Below are positions 57,086 through 64,000 of a DNA stretch of 64,000 nucleotides, in pieces. The stretch lies in contig BQKZ01001605.1 in NCBI GenBank assembly GCA_036244855.1, positions 18,087 through 82,086 of the forward strand. Reading direction: 5' to 3'. The position numbers were made by a program, and so were the translations under genes. The notes beneath the pieces are model-generated. The model was not told the origin of the DNA. It saw only the letters and a list, made by a program, of their open reading frames with translations, and searched no databases. Source of the DNA: Temnopleurus reevesii. Lineage: Eukaryota; Echinodermata; Echinoidea; Temnopleuroida; Temnopleuridae. Positions within the stretch are counted from its first letter, which is position 1, and each line of letters begins with the position of its first letter.

Positions 57086-58105
57086 TAAGCTACATTAAGA
57101 ATTATACAGATGGGTTTTGAGATGATTTAATATTGTGCTGCATTGTACATCATTCTGATTTCAAACTACTGGTACGATATTGGTCCAAGAATGCTTTGGA
57201 GATCTTATTCAATAATAAAACACCAATAGCAGCAACAAAAAATCCACATTTTTACCACGTAAATACATCTCTTAAAATGAAATTTGGTAAGCTGAAAAAA
57301 GGAACAACTCAGCTGTTCGTCAAGGATATTGTGCGTAAAGCACATATAATTTCCTATTTCAACTAGCATAATTATGTCATTTATGAGTTTATTGGCTGTT
57401 AGTATCAGCATGTTGTGTCATCGTTTTATTCTTTGTTAGTCCTGCATGAAGCTTTATTTCAAAACATCTAAAAGAATCCTTTAAATAGACATTGAAATCT
57501 CATCCACAATCCAATTTATAGTCAGATATTTTTGTTTCTCATTTCACACATCATCTACGAAAGGGGGCCCAGGTGTTCCATCTTTTATTGTATCTGACCA
57601 GATACGCATTAATCAACATTGCGACCAAATAAAGTCTGGTAATGACGGAGGAAAACACATCTTCTGGCCTTTGAATGTACGACGTAAACGCTAAAGTCAC
57701 ATTCCATTAAGACACTTGACGAGATATCAGATCTTATCTTGACAAGTTGATTTAATATCCATACTATTTCATCTCGTAAGGATATCTATCTCACAAATTC
57801 AGCTTTTTATTAGTCCATATTATTGTTTTAAAATTTAGCCTAAACATACTGCATGTCAACAAGGCGACATAATCTGAAATGAGAAGAGAAGAAATAAATT
57901 CCGATGTGCCATTGCTATAATCAATCTTAAATTTCTGTTTCCAATTTTGTAGATTCGTATCTTCAGTAGATTACATAAACTATTTTAACAAGTCAATTAC
58001 AAGTCAAGCTGTTATTATAATGTGTCATGCATTGTCTTATATGTCTTATAAAAGTTATTCGTAGATTTAGTAAGTTAATTTTGAAAAAAAAATAGACAAA
58101 GTGTA
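57086..58105. other. No gene seen
   Basis: AT-rich sequence. The 77-codon plus frame at 57133-57366 shows no recognisable motif. Confidence 0.45.
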
Positions 58106-58109
58106 CACC

Positions 58110-59260
58110 AACACGTTGAGATGAAATATCTCGACAAGTTGCCAAGACAAATGGTACTTTAACGGTCTCGTAGCAAAATTCCCGATGAATACATCCAATC
58201 AACATTACCTAATCATCACATCATGACCCCGAGACGGAGTCTGTCGAAAACCATCCAGGTAAATTGACACTTAAGTACTTCCATAATGTAATTCCATGAA
58301 TACATACAGTTGACAAAGTCCCATCATCATCAAGATATACACCAAATTGGTCCCTCGTGCAGCAGAACGACATCTGCGTCTTTAATAAACTAAATAAGTT
58401 TTCACGCCTAAGCTTGACGGAATAGGACACGACGTCGTCCGGAATGAATACTTCGACAAATCTCTAACTTTATTGATACTTTAACGCTTCCACAACGCAC
58501 TTCTCAGTATGAATCCATCTAATCAACGAAGCCTTATTATCATATCATAACAGCGATTTTTTTGGTGCAGTAGAATGACACAACCGTCATTGATAACAAG
58601 CTTTTTTACACCTTGATTTGACGGAGTTGGAGTCAAACTGCATTATAACAGATATTTAGTCGAGATGGAGTCTAAGAACAAACAACCAGGTCGATTTGCA
58701 CTTTAGTGCTTCCATAACGCATTTCCCATTAAAGCACCCAATTTTTGGAGTCTCATCACCACATTATATACCGAAAAAGGTCATTAGTGCAGTAAGAGGT
58801 CATTTTCGTCATTAATAAACTACAAAATATTTCACAACTTAGCTTGACGGAGTAGGACAAGACACAATCCGGTTGAAATACGTTGACAAGTCTCCAAGTC
58901 TAAAGGAACTTTAGCGCTTCCGTAGCGAACTCCTAATGAATACATCCAATCAACGATGGTTCATTATCACATAACTGACCTCGAGAATCCCTCGGAAGAA
59001 TGAAAGAACGTTTTGGTCATTAATAAACTGACAAGCTATTTCACATCTTGGCTTGACGGAGTAAGACAAGACACCATTTGGTTTTACAAGTCTTTAGTGC
59101 TTCCGTAACAAACTCTTAATGAATACATCCAATCAGTGACGGTTCATTATAACATCAATGACCCTTAGAATACCCTCTTGGAGTGAACGGACGTTTGCGT
59201 CATTAATAAACTAACAAGCTATTTCACACCCTGACTTGACGGACTAGAACCAGACGCCCT
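58110..59260. repeat. ~205-bp tandem array, about 5.5 diverged copies
   Basis: The CTTGACGGA motif or a variant recurs at about 58411, 58615, 58841, 59051 and 59232. Each copy has an ATTAATAAACT segment, a CAAGTCTCCAAG-like segment, AGTGCTTCC or TAGCGCTTCC, and AATGAATACATCCAATCA. Spacings vary from 181 to 226 bp. Confidence 0.75.
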
Positions 59261-59263
59261 TAG

Positions 59264-59800
59264 AGATCTTTCGCGGCTTTGGTAGACAGACAATGGCGCC
59301 AATTACCACCTGAATCTTCATGGGTATAGGGTGCCCAAGAAAGATGGGAGATTTACTAACAACCCAAAAGATTTAGAGGCTTTCGTAGACAAACAATAAC
59401 GCAAATTAGCACCTGAGTCTTCATGGGTATAGGGTATACAAGAAAGATTGGGGCATTTACTAACCAACCAAAAGATTTAGAGGCTTTTGTAGACAAACAA
59501 TAACGCAAATTAGCACCCGAGTCTTCAAGAGTATAGGGCATAGGGCGCTTCAGAAAAATGAGGGTTTGTAAGGACCAGAGGCAACTTGAGCTCTGGCGCG
59601 GCTTTGGTGGACAAACAGTAATGCCAATTACCTCCTGAGTCTTCCAATGTACAGGGTGCCCTAGAAAGGACTGGGCGCCTCTTGAACTTTGGAAGCTTTG
59701 GTAGACAAACAATGATTCCAACTACCACCTGGGCCTTCGAGGGTATACAGTATAGGGTGCCGCAGAAAAATGGGACATTTGGTACACCAGTCGCTTCTTC
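59264..59800. repeat. ~104-bp tandem array, five copies
   Basis: GGCTTTGGTAGACAGACAAT and variants place GTAGACA or GTGGACA at 59282, 59385, 59489, 59607 and 59701. Each has an AATTACCACCTG or AATTAGCACC segment, then TCTTC and TATAGGGTGCCC-like sequence. Copies 2 and 3 are the most alike. The period is not a multiple of three and varies, so the long minus frame across it is not a gene. Confidence 0.85.
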
Positions 59801-59904
59801 AGCTTTAAAAAAAAATCTATTATTGTTATTTATTAAAAAAAAAAATTATTTGCACATTTTGTCACGAACATCACGTCCCGGATCTCCTTCTTCGTGTCTT
59901 TTGT

Positions 59905-60150
59905 GTCAGACGTTGTGTCATATATCATGAGTCATAGACTTTGCGTCGTGTGTCATATACTTTGCGTCGTGTGTCATGGACTTTCCGTCATAGGTCATAG
60001 ACTATGTGTCATAGGTCACATACTTTGTGCATGGGTCACATACTTTGCGTCACGTGTCACAGACTTTGCGTTCTGGTTCTCAAGCCTCACGTCTTTTATC
60101 TCTGACTTTGCGTCCTGGTTAGTAAACTTTTCGTTCAAGGTCACAAACAC
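59905..60150. repeat. 21-bp minisatellite
   Basis: The unit TCATAGACTTTGCGTCGTGT+G repeats about eleven times with drift (TCATGGACTTTCCGTCATAG, TCACATACTTTGCGTCACGT). In the plus frame this gives a 7-residue repeat (HRLCVVC, HILCVVC, HGLSVIG). There is no gene context. Confidence 0.85.
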
Positions 60151-60496
60151 AAGTTACATGACGTGGTTGCAAACTTCACGGTACACATTTTTATCGTTTA
60201 GCGTACTTCTCTGTAACATTCTCTCCCAGAGTGCAATGAACGCACAACAACCAACCTCAGCCCCGGGTTGGCGCCAACCAAACACTGCAACGCGCAGCAG
60301 ACTATGACAGAAAAACACCCAAATGCATCCACATGCTGAATTTTCAATGGCGCATTATCGGGCAATTAACGACACTACCAATCTACTTAAGCAATGTCCG
60401 GCGGGCTCCCGGGGGAAATATGCCTAATTGTTCACCCTCTTGTGGATGCGGTGGTCCTCCTTAATGGGAGTTTTAAAAATGTATTCCGATCGCAAA
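60151..60496. other. No gene seen
   Basis: Mixed sequence with no feature apart from a short GGTTGGCGCCAACC palindrome at 60264-60277. Confidence 0.5.
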
Positions 60497-60497
60497 G

Positions 60498-60626
60498 ATC
60501 CGGTCACATAGGACCCCGGAAGCAACAAGATTCAACATGACTCTTCGTTAATTCAGAGTTAACTGCCCCCGATCAAAGAGTCGTGTTGAATGGTGTTGCT
60601 TCCGGGGCCCTATGTGACCGGGGCTT
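60498..60626. mobile_element. Family B palindromic MITE, copy 4
   Basis: ATCCGGTCACATAGGACCCC opens and GGGGCCCTATGTGACCGGGG closes, with AGAGTTAACTGCCCCCGATC in the centre and GAAGCAACAAGATTCAACA / TGTTGAATGGTGTTGCTTC arms. It is nearly a perfect hairpin. Confidence 0.85.
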
Positions 60627-61375
60627 TAAAGGAAGAGGCTGGGAAGACTCTCATACCGAGCCAAGGTCAAGGGAAGCTCTTGATAGGTTTTCTAAAAGTG
60701 TGAGACCTGATTCGATGCGAGCTGATGTTTATCTCAAGTCGCAGTAATTTTCTAAAGTGGCAGAATATGCGGTTTTTGCAGTGTTTCGTTATGAATTACT
60801 GTAGGAAATGCGCCCTTTAGTGAAGACAAGTTTCCGCTTGGGTCGTTCTGTCTTTCGATGTGTTTCATTGAATATTGCCTGACAGAAATGCGGTTTTGAT
60901 AACATCATACATACCTTGAGTCTTGTGCACTTTGGAGAGTTTCTTTCTAGATTTGTTTTACCCAGATTCAATAAAATGGTCTCAAGAAGAATGACACAGG
61001 CTCCTTATTCTAATCTAAATATCCAAAAAATTCTAGATGGAAAATAAATATATGTACCTGGATTTCTTTTATTTCCGTTTCCTCTTTTTTTTCTTGCCTT
61101 CATTTACTATATTCTTATCCGTCCACTGTAAAATGATTTCCAAAATAATTTCAAACTAAGCTAAAACATTTCGAGAATTAAATTTGTCACAGAATACAAG
61201 TATGGTGCGTCTGTGATTTTGACGACATTAAATGATCAAATCATATCTCGAATACATTACGTAACATTGACAACGATGATGATAATGATAATGCAAGTTA
61301 CGATGACAGCAGTGCATTATTTTCTTTGCAACCATTTGATGAAAACTTTCTATCTGTAACACATCTCTCAAATTT
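60627..61375. other. No gene seen
   Basis: Mixed to AT-rich sequence without features. Confidence 0.5.
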
Positions 61376-61377
61376 GA

Positions 61378-61663
61378 ATGGCTGTCATGACTTTCGCCTT
61401 TCAACTAGAGGGTCGTAGGTTCGATACCCACCCATGGCGTTAATTTCCTTCAACAAGAGATTCATCCACATTGTGCTGCACTCAACTCAGGTGAGGTGAA
61501 TGGGTACCTGGTAGGAATATTTATTCTTTGAAACGCCAAGTGCGCTGCATGGTGGCTGCCGGGCTAAAGCCAGGGTAATAATGCTGCAATTGTAGAGCGC
61601 TTAGGGAATTCTCATGAAGAGTTGATAAGCGCTATATAAAAGCCGTTCATTATTATTATTATC
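61378..61663 (+). mobile_element. tRNA-derived SINE, most complete copy
   Basis: Starts with a tRNA-like head (TTTCGCCTTTCAACTAGAGG, B box GGTTCGATACC). The body follows (CATGGCGTTAATTTCCTTCA, CATTGTGCTGCACTCAACTC, GGTGAATGGGTACCTGGTAG, AAGCCAGGGTAATAAT), then GCGCTATATAAAAGCCG and an (ATT)n tail. SINEs with a GCGCTATATAA(A/G) plus ATT tail are common in marine invertebrates. They are moved by a LINE partner that recognises the tail; that partner is not identified here. Confidence 0.85.
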
Positions 61664-62620
61664 CCTTGTATTATAATGACTATCACCGATGTTATAACAG
61701 TTCTGAGTTCCGAACAAAGACAAGTCGGAAATATTTATGTCACTTAAACCTATCTGTCGTAAAATATTGAATAATTCCTTCTTATCTTATTTGTCTAAAC
61801 CCTAAAGTGCATTTGTTGTATATTAAGATAAGTGCGTTTTAGAATAACATGTAAAGATGCCAAATTTCGAAATTCCAAGAATGTTGGCGACAACCGTCAA
61901 AGTAGTAATAGCATATCATATTCCAATTTTTTAAAAGGATCCTACATCATTTGTTATTTTCGTTGTTGTTGATACTATCACATTCGTCTTGGTTTAGAGT
62001 TTCAGCAAGTGTTTTGTTATTGTTTTTCATTTGCCAGTGATAGCTATACTTTTATGAACAAGACAAATGTTTAGATACAGAACTTTAAAGGTCAGTATCC
62101 ATTGAGTGGAAGATTTACGGAGATTTTATCTTATTGAAGTGCTACCAAAGTGTTATTTATTGAAATAGACATATCTAGAATTTTCATACGGGTTAGGGGA
62201 AAGGGGCGGTTGCTCGACAAGATAGCGTCACTGAGGCGTCGCCTCCTCCTCCCCCACAGAATACGCAATTGCACAATGTTGGATTCGGTTCAATTGAGGA
62301 GCTCTTCAAAAGACATTGATAACCAACATAACTATGTTTTTGTGCGTGAAGTGAGCGTGACGCTTTTGCGTTTATGCTTATGTGTGCGTGTGTGATTGTT
62401 TGAGTGTAGGTGGGTATGTATATGTTTTGTGGAAGTGTTTGTCGAAGATAAATTCACAGTAGGCCTATATATTATTCAATGCATTTGCAATATGAAAAGT
62501 CAATTTCAGAAGCAGTAATTTAGAGCAGTTGCGAACCGAATTTCAAACTCAATCAATTTAGATAATGAAATTGAAGTAGGTGTGAAAATTATGGATGCAT
62601 TAGATTTCTACAGATATGTT
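61664..62620. other. No gene seen
   Basis: AT-rich sequence. The 81-codon plus frame at 62150-62395 shows no recognisable motif. Confidence 0.45.
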
Positions 62621-62625
62621 GTATG

Positions 62626-62650
62626 TATATATATATATATATATATATAT
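62626..62650. repeat. (TA)n microsatellite
   Basis: About 12 TA units. Confidence 0.95.
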
Positions 62651-63765
62651 CGGCTTGTTTCATTTTCCCCCAATCAATAATTCAAAGAAGTCCCTTTGAT
62701 GGAATTGATTTAGCCATCACGTACATATAAAAGGAGAATCAGAACACATTTTTTAGTTTTCCTAATTCTGAAATCAATTGGGATTTTTTTTCCTTCAAAT
62801 TTCCTTATTTTTGAATTATAAGTCATTTCCCCTTCAAAAACACTTTGTCTAATAAAACTCTCATCAGAAAGTCTACAATGTTGAAATATCTGTAAATTCA
62901 AGCAGATGCTACATAAGTAGAGTTACAAGAAGAAATTCAGTGTACTTTAGATTAGTTACTATGGCAATAACATGATCACACGGAACCATTGTTGCGTTTT
63001 ACTGCGTGAAACATATCGCTACAAATTATTGATTTGGGGTTATATGGGGTCAAAAATAAAATGTGTACATTGTATATTGCTTATCTGCATAAAATCAACC
63101 CAAAATGACTTCATCCAACATGACGTGGACAATTATTAAGAAGTTAGAAGCAAATGAACGGTTCGTTCACGGTCGGCTTAGGCTCCGTAGGTCCGAGTTA
63201 GGTTCCATGCGGGCACTTTGATTTAAAATGCGCGCGCATTTGTGTGTGTGTCCGTCCCATTCCTTCCCTGTGCGAGCTCGTCTTGGTACACGTCGTCTTG
63301 ATTTATCATGAGAATCAATCAGTTTTAAAAATGCAATATTGTATTGTATGTATACTGCTAACTAGCACATTATATCAGGGCCTAAGATACCGTTTAAACC
63401 ATGTCCGTATTTTAAAATAAACATCTGACGACGCAACCGTTATGTGAATCTGTAATTTTACAAGTAAAGTTTTACAGCGTACAGTAAAAACGAACTCGTT
63501 CATCCATCGATTTACATATAACGGAAGCCAATCTTGGTCGCTACGCTACAGGGTAACCGTTGCATGTGGTCCCTAGACAGCACCGAAGGTCAGGTATCAT
63601 TAATGATATTCTTATAGCAACTAAAAGAAACGGAGCAGACTCCATCTTGTTCAGCTTCAGGGGTCAATTTCGCTAACGTGATCTCCAAAATAGAAACTAA
63701 TATTCGAGTTAAAATGCCACAGGTTCATCGTATCTGCAGTCCTGCATCGGACATGCCTGCAAACA
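62651..63765. other. No gene seen
   Basis: AT-rich then mixed sequence with a short GCGCGC/TGTGTG patch at 63231-63250. No supported ORF. Confidence 0.5.
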
Positions 63766-63769
63766 TGCT

Positions 63770-64000
63770 GTAAATTAGGCCTGGCTTGTTTACCCTGCCC
63801 CGCATTTGATTGGGTTGTGATCCACATTGTACAATCAACAAGTGGGGCCAAAGGGAGCTTGTTCAAAGTCATGGAAGTGTGTGCTTTTAAGCAAGGTTCA
63901 CACGAGGTGCTAATGTATCACAGCATGTTGCAGCCGTGCCCAGAACCAATGGCATACGGTTGATGCCCCGTATCTGATGGGGTTGTGATCCGAATTGTAC
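63770..64000. repeat. ~167-bp direct repeat at the window edge
   Basis: CCGCATTTGATTGGGTTGTG followed by ATCCACATTGTAC (63800-63832) recurs as CCGTATCTGATGGGGTTGTG followed by ATCCGAATTGTAC (63968-64000). The second copy is cut by the window end, so more units may follow. Confidence 0.6.

Noticed and set aside
59356..59721. 121-codon minus frame with internal repeats
   Set aside because: It lies wholly in the ~104-bp tandem array; unit lengths are irregular and not multiples of three, so the frame is not maintained between units.
59894..60307. 137-codon plus frame with a 7-residue repeat
   Set aside because: Generated by the 21-bp minisatellite. No signal peptide, domain or splice context.

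Overview
The window is eukaryotic, AT-rich and almost gene-free: long stop-filled stretches, microsatellites, SINEs with tRNA-like heads, many palindromic MITE-like repeats, and three assembly gaps (5586-5738, 24601-25496, 43904-44288). The best guess is a draft contig from a marine invertebrate deuterostome, most likely a sea urchin or other echinoderm. This rests on the GABA-B-like receptor exon, the SINE type and the repeat style. No sequence here proves the species.

Only one convincing protein-coding element is seen: a first exon at 15964-16275 (+). It encodes a signal peptide and the start of a family C GPCR (GABA-B-receptor-like) ligand-binding domain, and ends at a perfect GTAAGT donor. 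No second exon is recognisable in the following 47 kb, so the rest lies beyond the window or the exon is isolated. A weaker candidate at 8206-8352 resembles the N-terminus of Crypton-derived/QRICH1-ZMYM-like proteins and sits in a block that interrupts a tandem satellite. Neither can be tied to other genes here.

Layout. 1-1.8 kb: three diverged ~650-bp tandem units. 1.9-4.1 kb: MITEs, a poly-G-bearing duplication and a LINE-like 3' tail. 4.1-4.5 kb: (ATC)n. 5.5-6.7 kb: GA-rich DNA, gap 1 and a second LINE-like tail. 7.4-9.25 kb: ~280-bp satellite interrupted by the 8206 ORF block. 9.58-10.47 kb: ACGT-rich inverted-repeat element. 12.5-12.9 kb: ~137-bp tandem. 15.0-17.2 kb: receptor exon 1 with a MITE about 660 bp away on each side. 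17.9-25.8 kb: MITEs, SINEs, minisatellites, gap 2 and a tRNA-like sequence. 28-30.4 kb: two copies of another palindromic family, a SINE and a 102-bp tandem. 34.0-37.6 kb: CACTA-type-ended palindrome, a foldback, and a 2.3-kb segment bounded by ~180-bp inverted repeats that holds a MITE-derived tandem array. 38.9-39.5 kb: a 590-bp TTAA-flanked inverted-repeat element. 44.9-51.4 kb: (TAC)n, GA-rich DNA and two more palindromes. 53-60.2 kb: several unrelated tandem arrays close together. 61.4-61.7 kb: the most complete SINE.

The outstanding feature is the number of short near-perfect palindromes: ten copies of one ~245-bp family (A), plus families B, C, D and E and several singletons. They encode nothing and fold into long hairpins, so they are best read as non-autonomous DNA transposons. 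Families A and C and the 590-bp element have TTAA or TTAA-like flanks in some copies. All family names (A-E) are local labels. All homology calls are from reading alone; no database search was run.
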